Source: CAZYME01 sp964648115 | GTDB lineage: Bacteria; Pseudomonadota; Gammaproteobacteria; Legionellales; Legionellaceae | Assembly (NCBI GenBank): GCA_964648115.1 | Contig: CAZYME010000011.1 | Span: 1 to 64,000 of the forward strand | DNA: 64,000 bases | Direction of reading: 5' to 3' | In this document: positions 8,859 through 18,129 of the stretch, piece by piece | Position numbering within the stretch: the stretch's first letter is position 1 | How the letters are laid out: each line of letters opens with the position of its first letter | Notes under the pieces: generated by a model | The model's database searches: none | Told to the model about the DNA's origin: nothing | Seen by the model: only the letters and a program-made list of their open reading frames with translations | Made by a program: the position numbers and the translations under genes

Positions 8859-9592
8859 AAAGACTCTATTTGAATATGATCATCCTGAAGAAAAATTTGA
8901 CAAGGACCAGAGAATGGCCCGATAGCATCACTTAGGCGATAAAACCCCGCTATGGATACCAGCTCAGCTTCCAATGATTGGCAAAAAATACGTGCTTGCT
9001 TATCACCCGCGATTCCCGCTAGTGCCCTACCGCGTAATGCACCGTACACATGAATGTTACCATCCGCTAATAATTCAGCACCATGGCTGACTGCTGCGGT
9101 AATCACCAGATCACCACCCTTGCTTACCACTTGTTGACCTGAACGAACCGGCGTAGTTAACAATTTTGTTTTGATAGTCTCAACGACGCAAGATTCAGGC
9201 TCCTGCGGTTTATCTACCAGCTGTTTGTCTACAAGCGGCCTATCTTGCGTGGATGAGGTGTTTAAAACTGCTAGCCCTTGGCATTGTGCCAGTGTCTCTA
9301 GCAATGGCCCGCCTCCCTGTATAGCTACAGGGATCAGGCCACACTCACGCATATATTGACAAAGTGATTGCAAATCAAGTTGCTCGCCATCGATAGCTGA
9401 ACAGTCGAGTACTATCGGTGTTCTATCAAAAAGACGTGGGGCTTGAGCAATGACCTCGGTTAATTGTTGTTCAAACAACAATCTGTCTAAATCTAAAAGA
9501 TGCATCACAGTAAAAGTATATAATCTACCTTTTAACTTAAATGCTTGTGATTTCAATATATTATCTGTCATAACTGCGATATCCATCGCCAT
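8855..9592 (-). CDS. minC: Septum site-determining protein MinC
   Basis: MinC blocks FtsZ polymerisation away from mid-cell. The N-terminal FtsZ-interacting domain covers about residues 10-115. A variable linker follows, then a C-terminal beta-helix domain from about residue 140 containing PVRSGQQVVSKGGDLVI and VYGALRGRALAGI, the stretch that binds MinD. Length (245 aa) is normal. minD and minE are not next to it, although they usually are; the neighbour downstream is lpxH. The first ATG is used, but the Met at residue 8 (MTDNIL) is also possible. Confidence 0.95.
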   Translation of the reverse strand: MAMDIAVMTDNILKSQAFKLKGRLYTFTVMHLLDLDRLLFEQQLTEVIAQAPRLFDRTPIVLDCSAIDGEQLDLQSLCQYMRECGLIPVAIQGGGPLLETLAQCQGLAVLNTSSTQDRPLVDKQLVDKPQEPESCVVETIKTKLLTTPVRSGQQVVSKGGDLVITAAVSHGAELLADGNIHVYGALRGRALAGIAGDKQARIFCQSLEAELVSIAGFYRLSDAIGPFSGPCQIFLQDDHIQIESL

Positions 9593-9642
9593 GCTTTTTG
9601 TTTATACTATCACGCTAATAAAAATAACAGAAGGTTAGTGAC

Positions 9643-11298
9643 GTGGATAAACTGTGGTTGAAGCATTATCAACAAGGTGTACCCTATGAAATTAATACAA
9701 ATGAATATGCTTCATTAGCTCATCTGTTTGATGAGGCTTGTCGTAAACACAAAAATAGTATCGCTTATGCCAACATGGGGATTGAGCTGAGCTATGACAA
9801 ATTAAACCAGCTCAGTATGCAATTGGCCGCTTATCTTCAGCAATTAGGATTAAAAAAAGGGGCGCGTGTGGCAATCATGATGCCCAACTTATTACAATAT
9901 CCGATTGCCCTTTTTGCCGTATTACGTGCGGGGTTTGTGGTTGTTAATACGAACCCACTATATACCTGCGAGGAAATGGTTCATCAGTTAGAGGATGCGG
10001 GTGCTGAAGCGATTATAGTCCTAGCAAATTTTGCTAAAACGCTTGAAAAAGCACTACCCCGCCTGCCGTTATTGAAACACATCGTTATTACACAAATTGG
10101 AGATGTTTTCCCTACCGTTAAACGCGTAGTAGTTAACGCAGTGGTTAAACATATTAAAAAAATGGTACCCGCTTTTTCGATTCCACAAGCTCAAAGTTTC
10201 AACTCAGCTCTAGAACAGGGTGTGGGGAAACGTTTGCAGCCTGTTGAGTTAAATCACCAAGATATTGCCCTTTTACAATATACTGGTGGCACAACCGGCA
10301 TTTCAAAAGGCGCCATACTTACGCATGGGAATATGGTAGCCAATGTATTGCAAGCTACCGCCTGGATTTCTCCACTGTCTTTAACTAGTGATGACATTAT
10401 TGTAACTGCGCTGCCTCTCTACCATATTTTCTCTTTAACGGCTAATTGCCTCACTTTTTTCAATGCTGGCGCAAAAAATTTATTAATTACCAATCCACGC
10501 GATCTACCTCGTTTTATTAAAGATATTAAAAACAGTGGTTTTACAGCAATTACTGGCGTCAATACCTTGTTTAATGCTTTGCTTAATTACCCTACATTTT
10601 CTGGGGTAGACTTTTCAAAATTAAAACTCGCACTTTCGGGTGGCATGGCTTTGCAAAAAAGTGTCGCTCTAAAATGGATCGAGGTTACTAAATCGCCGGT
10701 ACTTGAAGCGTATGGACTAACTGAAACAAGCCCTGCTGTAACCATTAACCCGATGTACCTTGAAGAATACAATGGCAGTATTGGTTTACCTATATCCTCT
10801 ACAGATATTTCAATTCGTGATGACGATGGAAAAGAGCTTCCTTTGGGGGAAAGAGGCGAATTATGTGTTAAGGGCCCTCAAGTTACACCTGGCTATTGGC
10901 AACGCGAAGAAGAAACAGCTCAAATTTTTTGGTCAGATGGTTTTTTGCGCACAGGAGATGTGGCGATAGTTGATGATCGCGGCTTTATTTATCTGGTTGA
11001 CCGAAAAAAAGACATGATTTTAATTTCGGGTTTCAATGTATATCCCAATGAAGTTGAACAAATTATTAGTATGCTGCCTGGCGTTTTGGAGGTAGGTGTT
11101 GTTGGAATTAGCGAGGGTGATTCTGGTGAGCAAGTTAAAGCCTGTATTGTAAAGCGAGATGCTGCGTTAACTCAGGAACAAGTAATTGCTCATTGCAGGG
11201 AACATTTAACTGCTTATAAAGTACCTAAGATAGTGGAGTTTTATAATGAGTTGCCTAAGACAAATGTGGGTAAGATTTTAAGGCGCGCATTGAGGTAA
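9643..11298 (+). CDS. fadD: Long-chain-fatty-acid--CoA ligase
   Basis: This 551-residue enzyme adenylates a fatty acid and transfers it to CoA, the entry step of beta-oxidation. AMP-binding motif A5 reads YTGGTTGISKGA near residue 213. Motif A8 reads AYGLTETSP, and the adenylate-gripping segment GFLRTGDVAIVDDRGF is near 430. The C-terminal catalytic Lys lies in PKTNVGKILRRALR. Length fits FadD (E. coli 561 aa). The start is a GTG with AGAAGG upstream. It is divergent from minC with a 50-bp spacer. Confidence 0.96.
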   Translation: MDKLWLKHYQQGVPYEINTNEYASLAHLFDEACRKHKNSIAYANMGIELSYDKLNQLSMQLAAYLQQLGLKKGARVAIMMPNLLQYPIALFAVLRAGFVVVNTNPLYTCEEMVHQLEDAGAEAIIVLANFAKTLEKALPRLPLLKHIVITQIGDVFPTVKRVVVNAVVKHIKKMVPAFSIPQAQSFNSALEQGVGKRLQPVELNHQDIALLQYTGGTTGISKGAILTHGNMVANVLQATAWISPLSLTSDDIIVTALPLYHIFSLTANCLTFFNAGAKNLLITNPRDLPRFIKDIKNSGFTAITGVNTLFNALLNYPTFSGVDFSKLKLALSGGMALQKSVALKWIEVTKSPVLEAYGLTETSPAVTINPMYLEEYNGSIGLPISSTDISIRDDDGKELPLGERGELCVKGPQVTPGYWQREEETAQIFWSDGFLRTGDVAIVDDRGFIYLVDRKKDMILISGFNVYPNEVEQIISMLPGVLEVGVVGISEGDSGEQVKACIVKRDAALTQEQVIAHCREHLTAYKVPKIVEFYNELPKTNVGKILRRALR

Positions 11299-11338
11299 CC
11301 CCAATTGTGGATAAGCTTCGCTTTACCCACCCTACATA

Positions 11339-11473
11339 CAATGCCATTAAATTAACGAAAGACTGTCGTCCCCGCGCAGGCGGGGATCCATTTCTCCAAT
11401 GGCTCCTAGCCCAATTCAGGGATGGATTCCCGCCTACGCGGGAATGACAAGGTCTCTTAACTTAATGGCAGTG
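11339..11473. mobile_element. MITE-like element, family 2 (copy A)
   Basis: This is a non-coding element of about 135 bp. The terminal inverted repeats are CAATGCCATTAAATTAACGA at the left and CACTGCCATTAAGTTAAGAG read inward from the right. Each end has a GC-rich hairpin (CCCCGC..GCGGGG and CCCGCC..GGCGGG). It is flanked by a 9-bp direct repeat, CCCTACATA, at 11330-11338 and 11475-11483, as a target-site duplication would be. It sits between fadD and the Nudix gene. Confidence 0.8.
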
Positions 11474-11495
11474 GCCCTACATAGCCCAAGAAAAC

Positions 11496-11984
11496 CTAAG
11501 CCCTGAAAGTATTTACCAATTGCTTCATAATACGCGCGGTCGCACCCCACACGAAGTAACTGCTTGCTGTGAATTGGCAGGTCGTTACAGACTCTCCCGC
11601 GCGATTAATTACCATATCCTCATAATTACCGATCGTTCTAACTGCATGCATAGGCAGCGTTATGACTTCGGCAACTTCATAGTTATTTAGCGCATAAGGC
11701 TCGATGGTCGAAATAGTTGCAAGCCATGGATGGATAATTGAGCCACCCAGCGTTTGTTCTGGTTCTAGTTCCTTAACCAGCTCCACCCTATCAGCATCAA
11801 CTCCTAACTCTTCTTGCAATTCCCGCAATGCTGTTGCCCAAAGAGTAATGTCACTAATCTCCCACCGCCCTCCAGGAAAACAAATCTCTCCTGGATGATC
11901 ACGTAAATGATCTGTGCGCCGCGTTAGAATTAACGAATCTGTTGATTGTTCATGCATGACAATAACTGCTGATTTTTTTAACAT
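11496..11984 (-). CDS. Nudix hydrolase, probable CoA pyrophosphatase (NudL-like)
   Basis: The Nudix box runs from about residue 37 as FPGGRWE, then ALRELQEELGV, giving the G-x5-E-x7-REUxEExGU pattern with REL(Q)EEL intact. The surrounding sequence (RTDHLRDHPGEICFPGG and LVKELEPEQT) resembles the CoA-diphosphatase branch NudL/YeaB, which cleaves CoA to 4'-phosphopantetheine and 3',5'-ADP. At 162 residues it is shorter than E. coli NudL (192). It starts one base after the pabB stop codon, so the two are co-transcribed, as in other gammaproteobacteria. Confidence 0.85.
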   Translation of the reverse strand: MLKKSAVIVMHEQSTDSLILTRRTDHLRDHPGEICFPGGRWEISDITLWATALRELQEELGVDADRVELVKELEPEQTLGGSIIHPWLATISTIEPYALNNYEVAEVITLPMHAVRTIGNYEDMVINRAGESVTTCQFTASSYFVWGATARIMKQLVNTFRA

Positions 11985-11985
11985 T

Positions 11986-13362
11986 TTATGCCCGCATGTG
12001 ATTCACAATCGCTGCGATTTTAGTAAAACATTCACGATATTCATCTTCCCAGTTTGAGTCAATAACGATCCCTCCTCCTGCTGATAAATATAACGTTTCC
12101 TCTTTTGCAATTAGCGTTCGGATTGCTATATTGCTATCAAACCGTCCATGTGAAGAAAAATAGCCAATACTTCCACAATATACACCACGTGAGAATGGCT
12201 CGTGTTCATTAATGATTCGCATGGCCTCACGTTTTGGGGCCCCGGTAATAGATCCTCCGGGAAAACACGCTGCAAATGCTTGCAATGGTGTGATGGTTGG
12301 AACACATTGAGCCTCAATATTACTCACTAGATGGTGGACAGCATTATAACTTTGTACTTCACATAACGCTGTTACCCTGACACTTCCAGGCTCCGCAAAT
12401 TTTCCCAAATCATTACGCAGCAAATCAACAATCATGACATTTTCGGCATGATCTTTAGCGCTTTCAATTAAAGAGGCTTTCAGTTGCTGGTCAAGTACTG
12501 GATCTGGGGAGCGTTTGGCAGTGCCTTTGATGGGTGAAGTTAATACTCGGCCATTATCCATGGTTAAAAAACGCTCTGGCGAAAAACTAATTGTATCGCC
12601 ATCAGTACCCCGCAAAAAAGCAGCATAAGGCACAGGATTTTTAGTTCTCACGCGCTTGTACATCTCCCAAGGCTCCCCGCTGTATTGACCGAGAAATGGC
12701 TGTGTATAATTGACTTGATAAGAGCGGCCGCGGGTTAGCTCTTGATGAATCGCATGAAATGCCTGTTGATAATCATATTGACTAATCAGTGGAGTAAATT
12801 CCTGTTGCAATATGAAAGACGAGGAAGCTATTGAACCTCTTTGCCAACGGGCTTGTATTTCCTCCATGTTGGCAGCAGTTTCTTGTTTCGTATTTGCTAC
12901 AACCAGAGTCACCTTTTTTACTTGATGATCAACCACAATCGCCCAATCATAAAATCGCATATCAATGAGAGGCATATCATTGGCAAAATGAGGGGTTGAA
13001 TGAATGCCAGCAAGCACTTCACCAGCATCGTATGCAATATAACCAATTGCTCCGCCTTGAAAAGGCAGATCACATGCAGATGGAGTAGTCGGTAACATGC
13101 TTTGCAATTGTTGGAAGGCATTTTGGATATCTGTTGAATTGCGCGAAACCTTTAGAGAATCGTAGGGTAATGCTGTGACAATATCATAGCGTCCACGTTG
13201 TTTATCGCTACTTTCTAGCAATACAAAACCAGGGAGATCGCTGAGTGATTGGTAGTTAGCGATTAAGTCGTTTAAATATTGTAATGGGGTAAGTGTTAAG
13301 CTGCTCACATTAACTGGCTTGGCTACAAAAAAGATAGGTGATGATACCGCAGCGAGATCCAT
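11986..13362 (-). CDS. pabB: Aminodeoxychorismate synthase component I PabB
   Basis: This 458-residue chorismate-binding enzyme makes 4-amino-4-deoxychorismate with PabA for folate synthesis. The C-terminal domain carries the signature motifs PIKGTAKR (with the active-site Lys), SAKDHAENVMIVDLLRND, PGGSITGAPK and SAGGGIV. A shorter N-terminal beta domain resembles TrpE/PabB. Similarity to PabB rather than TrpE rests on the PIKGT motif and the length (E. coli PabB 453). The next gene downstream is the Nudix hydrolase. A family 1 repeat lies upstream. Confidence 0.94.
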   Translation of the reverse strand: MDLAAVSSPIFFVAKPVNVSSLTLTPLQYLNDLIANYQSLSDLPGFVLLESSDKQRGRYDIVTALPYDSLKVSRNSTDIQNAFQQLQSMLPTTPSACDLPFQGGAIGYIAYDAGEVLAGIHSTPHFANDMPLIDMRFYDWAIVVDHQVKKVTLVVANTKQETAANMEEIQARWQRGSIASSSFILQQEFTPLISQYDYQQAFHAIHQELTRGRSYQVNYTQPFLGQYSGEPWEMYKRVRTKNPVPYAAFLRGTDGDTISFSPERFLTMDNGRVLTSPIKGTAKRSPDPVLDQQLKASLIESAKDHAENVMIVDLLRNDLGKFAEPGSVRVTALCEVQSYNAVHHLVSNIEAQCVPTITPLQAFAACFPGGSITGAPKREAMRIINEHEPFSRGVYCGSIGYFSSHGRFDSNIAIRTLIAKEETLYLSAGGGIVIDSNWEDEYRECFTKIAAIVNHMRA

Positions 13363-13375
13363 TATAAAACACCAT

Positions 13376-13438
13376 CGTAGCCCTTATGGAGCCCAGCGGA
13401 ATGCGGGGATCAAACCGCGGGGCCATTCCCGCTACATT
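13376..13438. repeat. Dispersed palindromic repeat, family 1 (copy d)
   Basis: The element reads GTAGCCCTTATGGAGCCCAG, then CGGAATGCGGGGATCAAACC and a closing GCTACATTAA. It is located between the divergent pabB and E1-alpha genes. The right arm is eroded compared with copy b. Confidence 0.7.
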
Positions 13439-13536
13439 AAATTTATAATAACAACCTGAGGCATCACATTTTTACTGGTTTTTGCAAAAAAAGGTGAGTA
13501 TTCTATTCCAACTTGTTGTTTGCAGGGAGAAAAAGC

Positions 13537-14613
13537 ATGACAAATATTGTCGCCCGCTTTGAAATACCATATGTCCAGATACTCGATAACAGGGGTGAAC
13601 TTTGCGGCCCACCACCTTCTTTCGCTGATGATAAATCCGCACTACTAGAATTATATCGTACCATGGTACGCACACGTACATTCGATAAAAAAGCCATTGC
13701 TCTACAACGTACCGGTAAAATGGGCACATATGCGCCTATCAATGGGCAAGAAGCTATTTCTACTGCTGTAGGGCATGCTTTGCGCAAAGAAGACGTACTC
13801 GTACCTTACTACCGTGATTATGCTGCCCAATTTCAGCGCGGTGTAAAAATGTCTGAAATTCTCGCCTATTGGGGTGGTGATGAGCGTGGTAGCCAATTCG
13901 CATGTGACTCAGAGGATTTACCCATATGCGTACCCATAGCATCACAATGCTTGCATGCCGCAGGAGTCGCTTTTGCATTTAAGTACCGCAAACAAAATCG
14001 TGTGGCTGTTGTTTGCATAGGTGACGGAGGCACATCTGAGGGTGATTTTTATGAAGCAATGAATGTCGCAGGCGTTTGGAATTTGCCTGTTGTTTTCGTA
14101 GTCAATAATAATAAATGGGCTATTTCTGTCAGCCTTGATAAACAAACAGCTACAAAAACTATCGCGCAAAAGGCCATAGCAGCAGGTTTTGATGGCATAC
14201 AAGTAGATGGCAATGACGTTCTAGCGACACGCCAAGTAATAGGTGACGCCATTGAAAAAGCCCGACGAGGTGAAGGCCCAACACTAATTGAAGCTCTGAC
14301 CTATCGTCTTTGTGACCATACAACAGCAGATGACGCGACACGTTATCAACCACCAAAAGAGGTGGAATCAGCGAGCAATGAAGAGCCTATCAAACGATTT
14401 AAGCATTTCTTAGAGCATAAAAAAATCTGGGATGAAACCAAAGAGAAAGCGTTGTTAGATGATTGTGCCAAGGAAGTTCAAGCGGCAGTCGATGAATACC
14501 TCGAAAGACCTCCCCAACCTATAACTAGTATATTTGACTATCATTACGCGACGCTCCCTGATTATTTGGTTGAGCAAAGAGCTGTAGCAATGGAGGAATT
14601 CGCACGTGGCTGA
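13537..14613 (+). CDS. pdhA: 2-oxoacid dehydrogenase (probably pyruvate) E1 component, alpha subunit
   Basis: This 358-residue thiamine-diphosphate enzyme subunit decarboxylates a 2-oxo acid and passes the acyl group to lipoyl-E2. The TPP-binding motif starts at GDGGTSEGDFYEAMN and ends at VVFVVNNNKWAIS. The loop LCDHTTADDATRY is typical of E1-alpha. The start at 13537 is supported by GGGAG eight bases upstream; a TTG 24 bases earlier is less likely. It overlaps the E1-beta gene by 8 bp. Substrate (pyruvate or branched-chain oxo acid) cannot be fixed from sequence alone; the pyruvate annotation is the commoner one for this type. Confidence 0.9.
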   Translation: MTNIVARFEIPYVQILDNRGELCGPPPSFADDKSALLELYRTMVRTRTFDKKAIALQRTGKMGTYAPINGQEAISTAVGHALRKEDVLVPYYRDYAAQFQRGVKMSEILAYWGGDERGSQFACDSEDLPICVPIASQCLHAAGVAFAFKYRKQNRVAVVCIGDGGTSEGDFYEAMNVAGVWNLPVVFVVNNNKWAISVSLDKQTATKTIAQKAIAAGFDGIQVDGNDVLATRQVIGDAIEKARRGEGPTLIEALTYRLCDHTTADDATRYQPPKEVESASNEEPIKRFKHFLEHKKIWDETKEKALLDDCAKEVQAAVDEYLERPPQPITSIFDYHYATLPDYLVEQRAVAMEEFARG

Positions 14614-15580
14614 TATTACTTTAGTAGAAGCAGTGACGCAGGCGCTTGCTTATGAATTATCTCATGATGAAAATGTCATCGTATTTGGGGAAGACGTTGG
14701 TAAAAACGGCGGTGTTTTTAGAGCAACTTTAGGGCTACAAGAGCGTTTTGGTGAGCATCGTGTCTTTGACTCCCCTTTAGCTGAATCAATGATTGCAGGC
14801 CTTGCAATCGGTATGTCTGTGCAAGGATTAAAACCTGTCGCCGAATTCCAATTCATGGGTTTTATTTACCCCGCTATGAATCAAATCATTACCCATGCAG
14901 CTCGCATGCGTAACCGTACACGTGGTCGACTACATTGCCCAATAGTGTTTCGTGCTCCTTTTGGTGGAGGCATACGCGCACCAGAGCATCACTCAGAAAG
15001 CACTGAAGCATTATTTACCCATATACCAGGCCTGCAAGTTGTGATTCCCTCATCGCCCAAGCGAGCTTATGGGTTATTGTTAGCTGCAATGCGCAACCCA
15101 GATCCTGTGATTTTTCTTGAGCCAAAACGTATTTATCGACTAGTTAAGCAACCTGTCGAAGACGATGGTAAAGCCCTTCCTCTTGGAAAATGCTTTACCC
15201 TGCAAGAGGGCAATGATGTCACGTTGATCAGCTGGGGCGCTAGTATGCATGAAACTCTGCAGGCTGCGAAGCAGCTGGGTGAGGAGGGAGTATCGTGCGA
15301 GGTCATTGATATAGCCACTATCAAACCCTTGGATATCGAAACTATTCTTGGATCAGTCGAAAAAACTGGGCGTTGTGTTATCGTACACGAGGGTGCAAAA
15401 ACATGTGGTGTAGGCGCTGAAATTTCTGCGCAAATTATGGAAAACTGTCTTGCAGATTTGCAGGCCCCTGTTCAGCGGATTACAGGATATGATGTGGTTA
15501 TGCCCTATTTTCAATTGGAAAAACACTATTTACCGAGTGTAGCTCGTATTAAAGATAGTGTTATTAGCATCATGGAGTAA
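14606..15580 (+). CDS. pdhB: 2-oxoacid dehydrogenase (probably pyruvate) E1 component, beta subunit
   Basis: This 324-residue partner of the alpha subunit forms the alpha2beta2 E1 active site. It has the pyrimidine-binding transketolase domain (VFGEDVGKNGGVFRAT, then DSPLAESMIAGLAIG) and the C-terminal transketolase domain (DVTLISWGASM, EVIDIATIKPLD, VIVHEGAKTCGVGAEI). The glutamate that activates TPP is in GEDVG. Overlaps with both neighbours (8 bp upstream, 1 bp downstream) indicate translational coupling. Confidence 0.93.
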   Translation: MADITLVEAVTQALAYELSHDENVIVFGEDVGKNGGVFRATLGLQERFGEHRVFDSPLAESMIAGLAIGMSVQGLKPVAEFQFMGFIYPAMNQIITHAARMRNRTRGRLHCPIVFRAPFGGGIRAPEHHSESTEALFTHIPGLQVVIPSSPKRAYGLLLAAMRNPDPVIFLEPKRIYRLVKQPVEDDGKALPLGKCFTLQEGNDVTLISWGASMHETLQAAKQLGEEGVSCEVIDIATIKPLDIETILGSVEKTGRCVIVHEGAKTCGVGAEISAQIMENCLADLQAPVQRITGYDVVMPYFQLEKHYLPSVARIKDSVISIME

Positions 15581-16692
15581 TGATGAATATTTTTAATTTA
15601 CCCGATTTAGGCGAAGGTTTACCTGACGCTGAGATTCATGAATGGTTTGTAAAAGAAGGTGATACGGTCACAGCTGATCAGCCTTTAGTTTCAATGGAAA
15701 CAGCCAAAGCCGTTGTTGATGTTCCCTGCCCTCAAAGTGGGACCATTGTTAAATTCTATGGTAAACCAGGCGATATCATCAAAACGGGCCAGCCATTGGT
15801 CGCTTTTGAAGCTGAAGTGGCGGTACGTGCGGACAAGGGCACCGTAGTTGGCAATTTAGAAGAAAGCAGTGAGGTAAGTGACGATCACTTTGTGGTGGGC
15901 GGGGGAACTACACACCAACGCGTTAAAGCTACTCCTGCTGTTAAAATGCTCGCTAAGAAATTAAATATAAATCTAAGTACGCTAACAGGTAGTGGCGAAC
16001 ATGGAGTGATAACCCGCGAGGATGTCCAGAAAGCAGCGGATAAAATATCACAACCTGCAGAGGGATTTGAGCCTTTGCGTGGCGTCCGGCGCGCCATGTT
16101 AGCCAGCATGGTGCAGTCCCATCAAGAAGTTGTGCCCGTAAGTATTTTTGACGAGGCTGACATTGCCTGCTGGAAAGAACAAACCGACATTACTGTTCGG
16201 CTTATTCACGCCATCAATTATGCGATCTCTAAAGAGCCCGCTTTGAATGCTTGGTTTGATACCGCGCACAATGCTCGCAAATGTTTTGATAAACTTCATT
16301 TAGGCATTGCGATGGATAACGACGAAGGGCTTTTTGTCCCAGTTATTCATGATGTAGCGGCATATTCAGCTAAAGAGTTGCGAAACACCATCAATGATTA
16401 TAAAAGCGCAGTACGTGAGCGCTCAGTTCCACCAGAAAATTTAAAGGGCGCGACCTTTACCTTATCCAATTTTGGCAAATTCGCAGGCCGATTTGCCAGC
16501 CCCATCATTGTTCCTCCTATGGTCGCTATCCTTGCCGTAGGTCGTTTGTATGAAGGAGTCGTGAGCCAAAATGGAAAAATAGAATCGCACCGAGTATTAC
16601 CCTTATCATTAAGTTTTGATCACCGCGCAGTTACCGGCGGTGAAGCAACACGCTTTTTAGGCGCGGTAATGGAGTCATTGCAAAAGCCATAA
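15580..16692 (+). CDS. pdhC: Dihydrolipoamide acyltransferase (E2) of the alpha/beta-type complex
   Basis: This 370-residue E2 has one lipoyl domain at residues 4-78 with the lipoylated Lys in SMETAKAVVDV. The peripheral E1/E3-binding domain lies at about 113-150 (VKATPAVKMLAKKLNI, GVITREDVQ), and the catalytic domain follows from about 170. The active-site motif reads SFDHRAVTGGEATRF, whereas many E2 enzymes have DHRxxDG; the His is present and the second Asp is Thr, a variant seen in other E2 proteins. No E3 gene follows, so the complex may borrow LpdA encoded at 39263. Confidence 0.9.
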   Translation: MMNIFNLPDLGEGLPDAEIHEWFVKEGDTVTADQPLVSMETAKAVVDVPCPQSGTIVKFYGKPGDIIKTGQPLVAFEAEVAVRADKGTVVGNLEESSEVSDDHFVVGGGTTHQRVKATPAVKMLAKKLNINLSTLTGSGEHGVITREDVQKAADKISQPAEGFEPLRGVRRAMLASMVQSHQEVVPVSIFDEADIACWKEQTDITVRLIHAINYAISKEPALNAWFDTAHNARKCFDKLHLGIAMDNDEGLFVPVIHDVAAYSAKELRNTINDYKSAVRERSVPPENLKGATFTLSNFGKFAGRFASPIIVPPMVAILAVGRLYEGVVSQNGKIESHRVLPLSLSFDHRAVTGGEATRFLGAVMESLQKP

Positions 16693-16805
16693 AAATCAAT
16701 GGTAATCATTCACAACGATAGACAACATCCCTAACGTTTTTTTACAATTGGGTGCAATTATCAACACACCCTATTATAATTTTGACATATTTATTATAAA
16801 CGCAT

Positions 16806-17889
16806 ATGTATAAAATGTTAGGGTTGGTTGATTTGCAGAAGAATGATGAAGAGCAAAAGAACGAAGGTGCAGGTGTAGGTTCATTATCTTTACTAGAGCA
16901 ATTACCCCGTAGAGTGATTTAAGATCATTTAGCGAAATTCTTTTCGATGGGAGATTTGTCGAGAATTTCGCGAACATCAAGAACGATGTTTTTTTCTTAT
17001 AAACCACTATTCCCTGCAATACTTTTATCCCATGTTATTAAGGGTGAGGAAGCCGAAGCGCTTGAAATGATTGATAAAAACCCTCCTTTATTGCTTAATC
17101 TTTCAAATGCCATCGACCACTCTGGTCGTCCCTAGACAGGTTTCCCCCCTTTCAGGCCGCTTTGCTTTGTCACGACGTTGCAATATGCAAAAAGATAGGG
17201 CCTTATTTTGATAAGTTGGCTAATGGACGGGAAGAAAAGACAAAACAATTTAAAACACTATTTCCAAATGGCCTGCCTAAACAGTAACCGTATGATTTTA
17301 GTATCCTAATTCAAGTTATTTCTAATAGTTCAGAAGGCGATATTAAGGGAGCTATAAGAAAGGTGGATAATAGAATACTTTAAAGGACTTTAGAAAAACC
17401 TTTACAAATTTAGCAACGAGTGAAGCATTTTTTGATCCATTGCACTTAATTAGTTCACTTAAGGCCTACAATGAGCAAGCTTGCCATTGGAGATATAATC
17501 AAAAAGATTTATTCTGGCGCCAGGTTATCGGTTATACGCAGCGCTTTCTACCGGCGAGCTATGCGCAAGCCCTCTGCCAGGGCATTTATTCTATTGTCGA
17601 TTATAATCAACCGCTTCGTCGTTCATTTAAATTAAAATATGAGGATAGCTCTTATTTCCCCTTAGCAGAATTGGTTGGCCTTGGTTTCGACTCTGCTGCT
17701 AGGGGTGTACTGGGGGCGGTGTTGTGGCCTTTCCATGAAGATTGCGACTTAACCTTGACGGATTTTGATAGGCTTTATAATGCAAATATGGAAGAGCTAC
17801 TTCGACTTGAGCATGGCATTTTGCATGATAGACAATCCATCACAGGCAACGAAAATCAAAGCTGGCGGTCGTGGTGCGCGATTTCTTAA
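16806..17889 (+). pseudogene. Decayed F-box-like effector-type gene
   Basis: A frame opens with an ATG at 16806 and reads LLEQLPRRVI, then a TAA at 16920, then DHLAKFFSMGDLSRISRTSR and EALEMIDKNPPLLLNLSNAI to a TAG at 17133. In another frame the homologous text continues (QAALLCHDVAICKKIGPYFD, then KTLFPNGLPKQ) to stops at about 17285 and 17382. A third frame from 17440 to 17889 encodes 149 residues (FWRQVIGYTQRFLPASYAQA, then SSYFPLAELVGLGFDSAARG). The N-terminus fits an F-box consensus. The rest resembles, from memory, large Legionellales proteins of unknown function. At least two stops and two frameshifts make it a pseudogene. A further fragment may extend to about 18085. Confidence 0.7.
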
Positions 17890-18129
17890 CAGCATACTTT
17901 AAGGAGATCTAAAGCAAATTTTGTAAGACATTTATCCCAGCATGTCTCTTGAATGTCTGAAGTATTTACCCACCAAAGAACAACTTCAACTTAACGACAA
18001 AACCGGTATCCGGATTGCGAGTAAACTCAGATCTTATCAAGGTTGGGTAGTGCATTTATTTCTCATGCGGCAACAAATTATTTAGCTTAATTTTTTAAGC
18101 TTTGGATTGGCATAGTAGTACTCTAAAAT

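Noticed and set aside
13503..14356. Several minus-strand frames of 60-94 codons opposite the E1-alpha gene
   Set aside because: They overlap a confidently identified enzyme gene and have no family resemblance or ribosome-binding sites.
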